DNA from: Polynucleobacter hirudinilacicola | GTDB taxonomy: Bacteria; Pseudomonadota; Gammaproteobacteria; Burkholderiales; Burkholderiaceae | Length of the DNA stretch: 64,000 nt | Assembly: GCF_002192535.1 (NCBI RefSeq) | Contig: NZ_NAIA01000003.1 | Coordinates: 124,001-188,000, forward strand | Direction: 5' to 3' | Shown: positions 8,860 through 17,207 of the stretch, piece by piece | Layout of the letters: each line of letters opens with the position of its first letter | How positions within the stretch are numbered: position 1 is the stretch's first letter | Translations under genes and position numbers: made by a program | The notes under the pieces: generated by a model | What the model was told of the DNA's origin: nothing | What the model saw: the letters and a program-made list of their open reading frames with translations, nothing else | The model's database searches: none

Positions 8860-9993
8860 TTAAGCAATCTTTGTCCAAGCCGCCTTACCAGCATACTTCT
8901 TGACTGCAGCCTCATCAAACTCAAAGCCTAATCCTGGTGTTTTGTGCAAGATCAGATCGCCATTCTTGAAAGTTAATTGCTGATTGATCAATCTGCGGAA
9001 ATTCAGAACTTGATCATCTAAGAAGAACTCCACAAAACGGGCATTGGGTGTAGCAGCAACTAATGGTGCATGCAGATCATGCATCCAGTGAGGGCAAACG
9101 ATGACACCCTTTAAATCCGCATATGCCGAAATCCTACGCCACTCTGTAATTCCGCCACAGACAGCAGCATCGGATTGCAAAATCATTGCGCCGCCAGCAT
9201 CAATCAACTCTCTAAAACGCCAGCGACCCGCCTCCATTTCGCCGGTAGCAACGTTAATCTTAGTCAGGCGAGCAAGGGCAGCATGTAAATCAATCGCGTC
9301 TGGTGAAAATGGCTCTTCAATCCAATATGGGTTGTAGGCTTCAAAACGACGCACATACTCTAATGCGGTAGGTAAATCACGCCAAGCATTATTGGCATCT
9401 AGAGTCAGCAAAACATCATCGCCAACGGCCTTACGAGCTGCTGCTACTCGTGCCTCTTCTTCGGCAGGTGATAGACGACCTACTTTCATTTTGACGGCTT
9501 TGAACCCCTGCTTGACGTAAGATTCCATTTCCTTGCCAAGCTTGGCTGGAGTTTTGCCCTCAAGATAATAGCCACCACTTGCATATGCAGGGACTCGATC
9601 ATCCACCACAGAACCCAGGTACTGGTGCAAAGGTAGGCCCACTGAACGCGCATTTAAATCCCAAAGCGCTGTATCCAAGATCGAGATACCACGCATGACT
9701 GCACCGGTGCGTCCCTGCAAAATGGATTCGTTATACATCTCCATCCACAGACCTTCACTGCGATGACTATTTTGGCCAATCAGTTTTGGTGCCAAGAGTT
9801 GCTCGACAGCAATTTTGGCAATATCTCCACCAGCGCTACCGACATAACAAAAGCCAATACCCTCATTACCATCCTTGCCACGTACCTTAACCAGGCAATA
9901 GTGACGCTCAGAAACAGTACGAGTGGAAAATGAGGTCACTTTATCTAGCGGAACGGCTACTGAAGCAACCTGAATGGATTCAATAATCGGCAT
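8860..9993 (-). CDS. Mandelate racemase/muconate lactonizing enzyme family protein
   Basis: A 377-residue enolase-superfamily enzyme. Visible catalytic residues are the K-x-K pair Lys168/Lys170 (AVKMKVGR), metal-site Asp199 (LDANN), Glu226 (WIEEPF) and Glu252 (GEMEAG), and His302 (PHWMHDLHA). The K-x-K plus late His pattern is that of the mandelate racemase subgroup, many of whose members dehydrate acid sugars. With the neighbouring TRAP transporter, hydroxyacid dehydrogenase and aldolase, a sugar-acid dehydratase role is a reasonable inference. It converges on the permease across a shared terminator. Confidence 0.9.
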   Translation of the reverse strand: MPIIESIQVASVAVPLDKVTSFSTRTVSERHYCLVKVRGKDGNEGIGFCYVGSAGGDIAKIAVEQLLAPKLIGQNSHRSEGLWMEMYNESILQGRTGAVMRGISILDTALWDLNARSVGLPLHQYLGSVVDDRVPAYASGGYYLEGKTPAKLGKEMESYVKQGFKAVKMKVGRLSPAEEEARVAAARKAVGDDVLLTLDANNAWRDLPTALEYVRRFEAYNPYWIEEPFSPDAIDLHAALARLTKINVATGEMEAGRWRFRELIDAGGAMILQSDAAVCGGITEWRRISAYADLKGVIVCPHWMHDLHAPLVAATPNARFVEFFLDDQVLNFRRLINQQLTFKNGDLILHKTPGLGFEFDEAAVKKYAGKAAWTKIA

Positions 9994-10099
9994 CTAGACT
10001 CCTTATTTAAAAAAATGATTGTATCGATAATTTAAATAGTCGACATCAGTCCGAATAGGGAATAATTCAAGTATTACGTAACTAACTGGTGAGTGGGCT

Positions 10100-11026
10100 A
10101 TGGCTAAAGTGGTTGTCATTGGAACTGGAACTATGGGTGTAGGCATAGCTGCAGGATTTTTAGCCTATGGGACTGATACCGTCATTTTGGGGCGCTCCCT
10201 AGAAAAAGCCGAAAAGTGCTTTGAGGCAATTCAGGCCTGTGCCAACTCTATCAACACTGACTGGCAACAGCTTGGAGCAAGCCTGCGTGCCGGCAGCATA
10301 GCCAAATGGCATGACTGGGAAGATGCTGCATTAATCATTGAAACTATTTCTGAGCGCTTCGATCTTAAAAAAGCAATTTTTGCCGACCTTGATCAACGCG
10401 TGCCATCACACATAGCAATTGGTAGCAATAGCTCAGGCTTTCCAATCAGCGAAATAGCGAAGAATCTCAAGACTGCGCATCGCATGCTTAATACCCACTA
10501 TTTCATGCCGGCACATATCGTGCCCTTAGTAGAAATTGTGCTGGGTAAAGATTCTGATCCAAACATAGCCAATCAAGTTTGCGAGCTCTATCGATTGCAT
10601 GGTAAAAAACCGGTGCTAGTCAAAAAGGATATTCCGGGATTCTTAGCTAATCGTATTCAACATGCTTTGATGCGTGAGGCACTTTCTTTAGTGCAAGATG
10701 GGATTGCAACGCCAGAGGATATCGATACTGCTGTTCGTTATAGTTTTGGCTTTCGCTATGCCGCTGTCGGACCAATGACGCAAAAAGAAATTTCTGGATG
10801 GGAGGGGATGACTCTAGCCGCAGAATTGATTTACCCATCTCTATCCAATATCACCGCGCCCCCATCTTGTATCACCAACCTAGTGAAAACTGGCAAAACT
10901 GGCATCAATAAGGGTGAAGGCCTTCGGAGCTGGAGCCACGAAGAGGCAGCAATCATGAAGCGGAATTATGAAGAGCGCCTCAAGGCTGCATTTGCAGTGC
11001 TCAAGATAGCGCCAGATCAAGATTAA
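10100..11026 (+). CDS. 3-hydroxyacyl-CoA dehydrogenase-family protein, second copy
   Basis: The 308-residue protein has the Rossmann motif VIGTGTMGVGIAAG at the N-terminus, the central NTHYFMPAHIVPLVEI region and a C-terminal LANRIQHALMREALSL helix. It matches the protein encoded at 2798-3739 segment by segment, with the same length and the same GFGFRY/SFGFRY block, so the two are paralogues. They bracket the TRAP module, which suggests either two steps on related substrates or a duplicated enzyme. It is divergent from the enolase-superfamily gene. Confidence 0.87.
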   Translation: MAKVVVIGTGTMGVGIAAGFLAYGTDTVILGRSLEKAEKCFEAIQACANSINTDWQQLGASLRAGSIAKWHDWEDAALIIETISERFDLKKAIFADLDQRVPSHIAIGSNSSGFPISEIAKNLKTAHRMLNTHYFMPAHIVPLVEIVLGKDSDPNIANQVCELYRLHGKKPVLVKKDIPGFLANRIQHALMREALSLVQDGIATPEDIDTAVRYSFGFRYAAVGPMTQKEISGWEGMTLAAELIYPSLSNITAPPSCITNLVKTGKTGINKGEGLRSWSHEEAAIMKRNYEERLKAAFAVLKIAPDQD

Positions 11027-11091
11027 ATTGAATTTGCTGCACCACAACATCATCATCTAAGTGCTGGCTCACATTATTAGATAATTACGGG

Positions 11092-12510
11092 GTGAACAAA
11101 AAAGCAACTTGCAGCTCACTCCTATCGAGAGGAGCACTCATTCTGATTGGGTATATCTGCCTAAGCATTCTGCCTGGGGTTATATCTTCAGTTTGGGCGC
11201 AATCAAACCAAAGCAATAAAAAGGTAATTATCCAAAATACAAAACCCGTTGGCTTTAAAGATAGTGCCGCGAGAGGATCTTCAAAAACCAATAGTCTGAA
11301 TCCTGCCCTGTTTCAGCGCAAAGATCCGAATGAGATAGATCTTGATAGTGCTAGTAACCTTGACTATCGAGTCATTCAGGGCTGTCTGAGACGTAATTTT
11401 AATGAAGATAATTTGCCCTCCAGCATCGGCATCGACAACCAAGCATTTTCAGAGTTTTTCAAAAACCAAACGAAGACATTCTTTGATCGGATGCGCGGGG
11501 ACTGCATTCCTTATGCTGCCGCATTCGGTAGTCGCAATCGTTTTGACTCTCTCAGTATTATGAATGGCCCTATTCAAGACAATAAAACAGAAGTATGGAC
11601 ATTCACGCCATCTGCTTTTGGTGGGTTCTTGGTCCAACAGGACTACCTCAAGAATGAATCAAAGCATCTCACTGAGATACAACTTCCATTGCGCGATGTT
11701 TTATATGATCCACGTAAAGTTGGAGACATTCTGCCAGTCGAATTGGTTTGGGAATTGAATTCTCTGATTAAACAGATCTATCCCGAAGACAATAGTTCGC
11801 TAGAAAATACCAATAGCGTGGTACGTTTAATTGTTGATTTTGGTGACCGCGAGCGATGGGCGCAAATCTGGGCAACCGAGATTATTGATCCTGAAAATAA
11901 AGAAGTATTTGCAAGCGCCTACTGGGTCGATCGTAATGACATCCCCGGCGGATTTTTTACTGGTAGTGGCGAATCGTTAGAGCGATCTTTTTGGACCAAC
12001 CCACTGAGCTATCGTCGTATCTCAAGAGGTGTTGGTAGTGTTCGCGCCTCAAGCAAGCGGCCAAGTAGTAGTGCTACAGCGGCACAAACGGCACCACCCA
12101 AGCAACGCTATCGCACCCATATGGGCATTGATTATGCGGCTCCAACCGGGACGCCTATCTTCAGTGTAGCTAATGGCAAAGTTGTCCATCTGGGCTATAG
12201 CGGCGCTTTTGGAAATTTAATTATCGTGGAGCATCCTGGTAACTATCACACTTACTATGCTCATTTAAGCAACTACAACGTTGAACTTCAAGTTGGCAAT
12301 GAAGTGCGTCGTGGTTTAGAAATTGGTTATGTTGGATCTACTGGAAGATCTACTGGTCCACATCTTCATTTTGAACTCAGGAAAAATGGTGTATATGTTG
12401 ATCCGTACGCATCGAAGACTCAGTTAGATTTATGGTCTATGCGTGACAATGAGAGTGGTCAATTAACAAGAGAAATTCTGTTGCTGGGAAGCCCCATCAA
12501 ACATAACTGA
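11092..12510 (+). CDS. M23-family metallopeptidase (LytM domain), GTG start
   Basis: The 472-residue protein begins with GTG and an N-terminal hydrophobic segment (about residues 8-32) that is a signal anchor or signal peptide. A long middle region is of unknown fold. A C-terminal LytM/M23 domain has HMGIDYAAP near residue 343 (zinc His and Asp), HTYYAHLS, and GPHLHFEL near residue 424. With both zinc motifs intact it should be an active peptidoglycan endopeptidase. The middle domain is typical of betaproteobacterial M23 proteins and differs from the NlpD/EnvC type, which carry LysM or coiled coils. Confidence 0.9.
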   Translation: MNKKATCSSLLSRGALILIGYICLSILPGVISSVWAQSNQSNKKVIIQNTKPVGFKDSAARGSSKTNSLNPALFQRKDPNEIDLDSASNLDYRVIQGCLRRNFNEDNLPSSIGIDNQAFSEFFKNQTKTFFDRMRGDCIPYAAAFGSRNRFDSLSIMNGPIQDNKTEVWTFTPSAFGGFLVQQDYLKNESKHLTEIQLPLRDVLYDPRKVGDILPVELVWELNSLIKQIYPEDNSSLENTNSVVRLIVDFGDRERWAQIWATEIIDPENKEVFASAYWVDRNDIPGGFFTGSGESLERSFWTNPLSYRRISRGVGSVRASSKRPSSSATAAQTAPPKQRYRTHMGIDYAAPTGTPIFSVANGKVVHLGYSGAFGNLIIVEHPGNYHTYYAHLSNYNVELQVGNEVRRGLEIGYVGSTGRSTGPHLHFELRKNGVYVDPYASKTQLDLWSMRDNESGQLTREILLLGSPIKHN

Positions 12511-12518
12511 TCACCAGT

Positions 12519-12541
12519 AAAAAAGGGTCCACATGGACCCT
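12519..12541 (-). terminator. Rho-independent terminator for the stress protein gene
   Basis: A 7-bp stem (AGGGTCC/GGACCCT, four-base loop) is followed on the minus strand by six T. It ends the transcript of the universal stress protein gene at 12571-13011 and may also limit read-through from the M23 gene. Confidence 0.8.
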
Positions 12542-12570
12542 ATTGCTTTAACGTTGCTTACGTGACTTCA

Positions 12571-13011
12571 TCAGCCAAGAACTAATACCGGCAACTTAGA
12601 GTGCACAATCACTTCATGTGTTTCACTGCCAAGCAAAATACCTTTGATACCTGTGCGCTTATGCGAAGCCATCACGATGACGTCGGCTTTTGCTTTTTTA
12701 GCGCCATCTAAAATACCTTCAGATAAATTGGTATTGGAGATATGGAGTGCCTTTGCTTTGATGCTTGCACCAAGCGCGGTAGTAGCTTTTTTGAACACAT
12801 CTTTTGCATAAGCCTCACATACCTTCTGATGATCTTTTTGGGTAATTCCATAACCCATAGTGCTATCGGAGTACACCATCGGAGGTAAAGGGTCAGATAC
12901 ATAAACTAAGGTCACTGCAGCGCCATCGGCTTTTGCAAGCTCAGCCACCTTTTTCAAAGACTTTTTGCTGACATCCGAGCCATCGACCGGCACCAATAAA
13001 TGCTTAAACAT
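12571..13011 (-). CDS. Universal stress protein (UspA family)
   Basis: The 146-residue cytoplasmic protein opens with the UspA hallmark LVPVDGSDVSKKS. It ends with HKRTGIKGILLGSETHEVI followed by the terminal beta strand LPVLVLG, giving the ATP-binding G-x2-G-x3-G-S type pattern. ATP-binding members act in stress survival under starvation or low oxygen. It is a single-gene unit with its own terminator. Its position near the cbb3/FNR locus fits a low-oxygen role, although no FNR box is visible in its upstream gap. Confidence 0.92.
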   Translation of the reverse strand: MFKHLLVPVDGSDVSKKSLKKVAELAKADGAAVTLVYVSDPLPPMVYSDSTMGYGITQKDHQKVCEAYAKDVFKKATTALGASIKAKALHISNTNLSEGILDGAKKAKADVIVMASHKRTGIKGILLGSETHEVIVHSKLPVLVLG

Positions 13012-13100
13012 AATTGACTCCCTTTAAATTGAACTACTAATCTACACTTTCCATCATAATGCTTATTATTAAGCCTTAACAGCTTGAAAGGATAACTGAA

Positions 13101-13502
13101 TTGCTCAAGTATTTTGCTATTTACGGTTCATTTTTATTCACGATGCTTGCCATCGATCTCATTTGGCTCCTGGGGATTGCTAAAAGCCTCTATCGAGATG
13201 AAATGGGCGATTTGATGGCTACCGAACCTAAACTCATTGCAGGGCTGGCCTTCTATCTACTCTATGCATTAGGTGCGACTATTTTTGTCATCCTACCAGC
13301 CCTTTCAAAACAGTCATTGATGTATGCATTGCAATTTGGCGCTTTATTTGGTCTGTTTTGTTATATGACCTACGATCTGACTAATCTTGCCGTCATTAGA
13401 GACTTTCCAACACGGCTTGCATTCATTGACATCGCCTGGGGAAGCTTCGTTACTGCGTTATCTGCTGGGATTGCATACTGGATTGGCAACCGCTTTTCTT
13501 AA
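13101..13502 (+). CDS. DUF2177-family membrane protein, TTG start
   Basis: The 133-residue protein has four hydrophobic segments and the DUF2177 features: an N-terminal AIDLIWLLGIAKSLYRDEMGDLM stretch (about residues 18-40) and a GLFCYMTYDLTNLA stretch near residue 90. The start is TTG, supported by an AAGGA ribosome site about nine bases upstream and by homologous N-termini. The function of the family is unknown. It is co-directional with the SulP transporter 22 bases downstream, so a shared transcript is likely. Confidence 0.85.
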   Translation: MLKYFAIYGSFLFTMLAIDLIWLLGIAKSLYRDEMGDLMATEPKLIAGLAFYLLYALGATIFVILPALSKQSLMYALQFGALFGLFCYMTYDLTNLAVIRDFPTRLAFIDIAWGSFVTALSAGIAYWIGNRFS

Positions 13503-13524
13503 ATAACGCTTAGCGAACATCAAC

Positions 13525-15153
13525 ATGTTCATTCAACCCAAGATCCTGACATCTTTTACTGGCTATAGCAAAACGCTGTTTGCCAAAGATGTATTGGCGG
13601 GAATCACTGTGGGGGTTGTGGCGCTACCTTTAGCAATGGCATTTGCTATCGCCAGTGGACTCAAACCAGAAGCTGGTATTTTTACTGCCATTATTGCTGG
13701 TGGACTGATCTCTCTTCTAGGTGGCAGTCGCGTTCAAATTGGCGGTCCAGCAGGCGCCTTCATTGTGATTGTGTACGGTATTGTTGAGCGCTATGGCGTC
13801 TCCAATTTGCTACTAGCCACAGCAATGTCAGGCGTATTTTTGATTTTGATGGGTGCATTCCGCTTGGGAACGCTGGTGCGCTTTATCCCCATTGCCGTCA
13901 TTATTGGTTTTACCAATGGCATTGCTTTTTTGATTGGCTTATCACAACTCAAGGATTTCTTTGGACTCAGCATTGATAAGATGCCAGCGCAATTTTTTCC
14001 GGCCCTACAAGCACTTTATCAAGCAGCTAGCACCTTCAACCCAATTGCGCTTACAGTCGCCTGCGGCAGCCTTGCAGTCATAATTTTCTGGAAACTATTT
14101 CATAAACATTTTGGGTATTTAAGTCACATTCCCGGTACTGTCATTGCGATGGTAGCGGCAACAGTCGTCACTACGCTGTGGGACTTACCGATAGATACGA
14201 TTGGCAGTCGCTTTGGCGGTATTCCTTCTGGACTACCCCATTTTGAGTGGATCCCAATTAGCTGGGATAACGCTCAATTTATGCTCGCTCCAGCGCTCAC
14301 TCTCGCTTTACTTGGTGCAATTGAGTCTCTGCTCTGCGCTCGTATTGCTGATAGCTTGATTCATGATCGCCATAATTCCAATCAAGAACTAATGGCACAA
14401 GGGGTCGCTAATGTGGTGACTCCTTTCTTTGGTGGAATGCCTGCAACCGGCACCATTGCAAGAACTGTAACTAATGTTGAAAGTGGCGCTAGCACCCCGA
14501 TTGCCGGTATTGTGCACGCACTCACCTTACTCATCATTGTTCTATTTGCAGCGCCCCTTGCAAAAGATATTCCTTTGGCAGGTCTTGCTGCAATCTTGAT
14601 GTATGTTGCTTGGAATATGGGTGAGTGGAAAAAATTCATTGAGCTCAAGCAGTTCCGTTTACCTTATCGCATTACCATCTTGAGTGTTTTTCTATTAACA
14701 GTAGTGATGGACCTGACGGTCGCAGTTCAAGTTGGTTTATTGTCTGCATTCATCACTTTTATTTATAGAATCTCCAGCCTATCTCGCTGTGAAATCGCTG
14801 AAGCAAATCATTTTCCTGCACTAGAAAATCAGCGAGGCCGCATTGATGCCTACCGTATTTATGGAGCCATCTTCTTTGGGGCAGTTAAACTCTTAGAGAA
14901 GATCGAGGAAAACTTACCATCTCAAACCCTACTACTTGACCTCAAAAATGTGATCTATGTTGATACCTCAGGCATAGATGCAATCTCTGAATTAGCGCAT
15001 CTTTGTAAAGTACGTAATATCCGCTTCATCATTTGCGGTCTTGATCATCAACCCTATGAAATGGCACAGCGCAGTGGCTTTATTGAGAAACTGCCACAGG
15101 GATCCCTCTACCCTGATCTGATTTCCGGAGTAGAAGCGGCCTCACATTCTTAA
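13525..15153 (+). CDS. SulP-family anion transporter with STAS domain
   Basis: The 542-residue protein has a SLC26/SulP membrane domain with the early signature GVVALPLAMAFAIASGLKPEAG (about residues 31-52) and the later PATGTIARTVTNVESGA block, then a cytoplasmic STAS domain (about residues 440-535) with LLLDLKNVIYVDTSGIDA. Bacterial members import sulfate, bicarbonate or dicarboxylates; the substrate cannot be told here. It lies directly before the convergent TauE/SafE-like gene. Confidence 0.92.
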   Translation: MFIQPKILTSFTGYSKTLFAKDVLAGITVGVVALPLAMAFAIASGLKPEAGIFTAIIAGGLISLLGGSRVQIGGPAGAFIVIVYGIVERYGVSNLLLATAMSGVFLILMGAFRLGTLVRFIPIAVIIGFTNGIAFLIGLSQLKDFFGLSIDKMPAQFFPALQALYQAASTFNPIALTVACGSLAVIIFWKLFHKHFGYLSHIPGTVIAMVAATVVTTLWDLPIDTIGSRFGGIPSGLPHFEWIPISWDNAQFMLAPALTLALLGAIESLLCARIADSLIHDRHNSNQELMAQGVANVVTPFFGGMPATGTIARTVTNVESGASTPIAGIVHALTLLIIVLFAAPLAKDIPLAGLAAILMYVAWNMGEWKKFIELKQFRLPYRITILSVFLLTVVMDLTVAVQVGLLSAFITFIYRISSLSRCEIAEANHFPALENQRGRIDAYRIYGAIFFGAVKLLEKIEENLPSQTLLLDLKNVIYVDTSGIDAISELAHLCKVRNIRFIICGLDHQPYEMAQRSGFIEKLPQGSLYPDLISGVEAASHS

Positions 15154-15162
15154 GCGCTCTCC

Positions 15163-15882
15163 TCAAGAAACACAGAAACCGCCTTTTAATAAAGCTTCCG
15201 GCAAAGTCCAAGCGCGGAATAAACCAAATCCGCCAGCTGTAAATAGCAATGTAGCAGCGAAATAGCGCACCCAGATATATTGGCCGAATTGCGTTAAGGC
15301 TGCAGAGAATTTAGAAATCAACAATAAGTTGGGTAGCGTCCCCAAACCAAATGCAAGCATCAATGCTGCGCCCGTTATCACATCACCAGAAAGAAATGCC
15401 AGTGGCAAAACACTGTAGACCAAACCACAGGGGACCAAACCCCAAAGCATGCCGCTAAACCAGCGTGAAGGTCCACTCGCTATTTGCCCTAAATATTTAG
15501 CCCAATAGCCTGCAATTTTGGCGCTCAACCACTTACCACCCAGAAGTCCCTCCGACTTTCCTAAACGTAAGAGACGAAAACCCATCCAGATCAGAATGAG
15601 AGAGGTGAAAGCAAATAAGGGACGTTGAATGGGAATGATGTTTTGTTGCCAAACCACCACCCCTACCCACGCAGCAATCGCCCCCAAAATGACGTACGTT
15701 GTTACCCGTCCTAGATGCATGACTAACTGCAGGTAAAAAAGCTCAGATTTTGACCTTAAAAGGCTCTCTGAGGCGATTGGTCGCTCAATGGCAGCTGCGA
15801 TACCTCCACACATCAAAGCACAATGCCAGCCACTAACTAAGGCCCCCAGGAAGACTGCCAAAAGAAGGCTGCTGGTTAGCAT
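15163..15882 (-). CDS. Sulfite exporter TauE/SafE-like (UreH-domain) membrane protein
   Basis: A protein of about 239 residues with six hydrophobic helices. It has a conserved GWHCALMCGGIAAAI motif at residues 17-31, two cysteines in the first helix region, and GLVPCGLVYSVLPLAF in the second half. This HCxxMCGG/PCG pattern is the DsbD/UreH-like family regularly found beside cco genes in proteobacteria, where a metal or redox role in oxidase assembly is suspected. I preferred the ATG at 15882 over an in-frame GTG six bases upstream. It is divergent from fnr. Confidence 0.86.
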   Translation of the reverse strand: MLTSSLLLAVFLGALVSGWHCALMCGGIAAAIERPIASESLLRSKSELFYLQLVMHLGRVTTYVILGAIAAWVGVVVWQQNIIPIQRPLFAFTSLILIWMGFRLLRLGKSEGLLGGKWLSAKIAGYWAKYLGQIASGPSRWFSGMLWGLVPCGLVYSVLPLAFLSGDVITGAALMLAFGLGTLPNLLLISKFSAALTQFGQYIWVRYFAATLLFTAGGFGLFRAWTLPEALLKGGFCVS

Positions 15883-15956
15883 CGACACAAGAAAGAATAG
15901 GTGAAAGTGCTGATTTTCATATTAATAGAATAAACTGCTTGATAATTAGCTCCAAG

Positions 15957-16724
15957 ATGAATTACAAACCTACTGACTCCCCAACCAGCAAATGCTCGGT
16001 CTGCGTGCTGGGTCAGTTTTGCCTTCCCGTTGGACTTAGCAGCAGCGATGTTTCTAGGGTGGATAACTTAATCAAAGAGCGTGTCCACCTCCAAAAAGGT
16101 GAAAGCCTCTACCGCCATGGTGACCCCTTAAGCTCAGTCTATAGCGTTCGCTTTGGTACACTCAAAACAGAATACTGCCTGCAAGATGGCCGTCAACAAG
16201 TCATTGGCTTTCATCTTCCTGGTGAAATCCTGGGTCTTGATGGCATCGGCGAAGGTCACTATCAATCAGATGCGATTGCATTAGAAGAAAGTGCAGTTTG
16301 CATTATTCGCTATGATGCCTTTGAAGATTTAGCCCGTCAGCTTCCAGCGCTACAAAATCAGTTTCATAAGATCTTGAGTCGCGAGCTGACTCAAGATCAA
16401 CGTCATTTACTTTCCCTGGGTACGATGCGAGCCGAAGAAAGATTGGCAGCATTCTTACTCAGTCTCTCACAACGTTTAGCAGCCCGCGGTTACCTCAATA
16501 ATGAATTCGATCTGCGCATGAGTCGCGTAGAGATTGGCAGCTATCTTGGTATTCAAATTGAAACTGTCAGTCGGATGCTCTCGCGCTTTGCAGAGTCCGG
16601 CTTGATTCAGATTAAACAACGTCACATTAAACTCATTGATATGAACGGCTTATACGAATTGGCTGGTATTCCGAATCCTGATAGGCATGACTGCCACACT
16701 GAAGTGCCCCTGAAACAGGTTTAA
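15957..16724 (+). CDS. fnr: FNR-type oxygen-sensing Crp/Fnr regulator
   Basis: The protein has the FNR cluster ligands: C-x2-C-x5-C near the N-terminus (Cys13, Cys16, Cys22 from this ATG) and a fourth Cys near residue 115 (SAVCIIRYD). A cyclic-nucleotide-type beta barrel follows, and the C-terminal helix-turn-helix IGSYLGIQIETVSRMLSRF has the E-x2-S-R contacts of E. coli FNR. A [4Fe-4S] cluster should make it active only without oxygen. A TTG 18 bases upstream is an alternative start. It is convergent with the end of the cco cluster, and a matching FNR box lies before ccoN. Confidence 0.93.
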   Translation: MNYKPTDSPTSKCSVCVLGQFCLPVGLSSSDVSRVDNLIKERVHLQKGESLYRHGDPLSSVYSVRFGTLKTEYCLQDGRQQVIGFHLPGEILGLDGIGEGHYQSDAIALEESAVCIIRYDAFEDLARQLPALQNQFHKILSRELTQDQRHLLSLGTMRAEERLAAFLLSLSQRLAARGYLNNEFDLRMSRVEIGSYLGIQIETVSRMLSRFAESGLIQIKQRHIKLIDMNGLYELAGIPNPDRHDCHTEVPLKQV

Positions 16725-16981
16725 AGCAAGCCACGATCGACACCTTTAGTGTCCGGCGCCTCAATACCAGGCAGGATATAGGCAGCTAAAGCACTAGAGA
16801 CTGCGCAAAAGATCCAAATCATCAAAAAGCCAATGGTGTAGATGCCCTCATCCGATATATCGGGATGATGCCCAAAAAATAATAAGTCTTGCGGATGAAT
16901 CACCGTGAATAACAGGCCCTCTGCCATGCCTGCCACCAAGAAAGATGGCCACAAGATCCAGATCAGCAAGCGGTATTTCAT
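16721..16981 (-). CDS. 86-aa membrane protein at the end of the cco operon, unknown
   Basis: The 86-residue protein has two hydrophobic segments (about residues 5-27 and 49-71) joined by a polar loop containing HPQDLLFFGHHPDISDEG, three histidines close together. It overlaps the ccoH stop by four bases (ATGA), so it is translationally coupled to that gene. The position suggests a role in cbb3 assembly, or replacement of the missing C-terminal part of CcoH. No named family is recognised. Its 3' end overlaps the convergent fnr stop by four bases. Confidence 0.75.
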   Translation of the reverse strand: MKYRLLIWILWPSFLVAGMAEGLLFTVIHPQDLLFFGHHPDISDEGIYTIGFLMIWIFCAVSSALAAYILPGIEAPDTKGVDRGLL

Positions 16982-17181
16982 TTGTTTGCCTGCGCGTCTT
17001 TAAGCTGCTCTACTTTTAATCCCTGCTTCACGACACCTTCGCGTAAAGGTTTATCAACGTGAAGATTAAGAGCTAGCCAAATAGTAATAATGCAGCCAAC
17101 CATTGCTACTGCTGGGCCGCTAATCAGTAACCAAGGCCATAACTGCCTCCACCAAGGTTTTGTAGTTTGCTGTTTTGTCAT
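16978..17181 (-). CDS. ccoH: Short FixH/CcoH-like oxidase assembly protein
   Basis: A small protein (67 residues from the chosen start) with the CcoH N-terminal signature PWWRQLWPWLLISGPA followed by one transmembrane helix and a short tail with REGVVKQGL, similar to the DDYYKEGL stretch of CcoH. I chose the ATG at 17181 because an AGAGG site lies six bases upstream; ATGs at 17196 and 17187 are also in frame. Typical CcoH/FixH proteins are about 150 residues with a periplasmic beta domain that is absent here. CcoH helps assemble and stabilise the cbb3 oxidase. Confidence 0.78.
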   Translation of the reverse strand: MTKQQTTKPWWRQLWPWLLISGPAVAMVGCIITIWLALNLHVDKPLREGVVKQGLKVEQLKDAQANK

Positions 17182-17207
17182 ATGCATCCTCTTCATTGCC
17201 TCTATGT

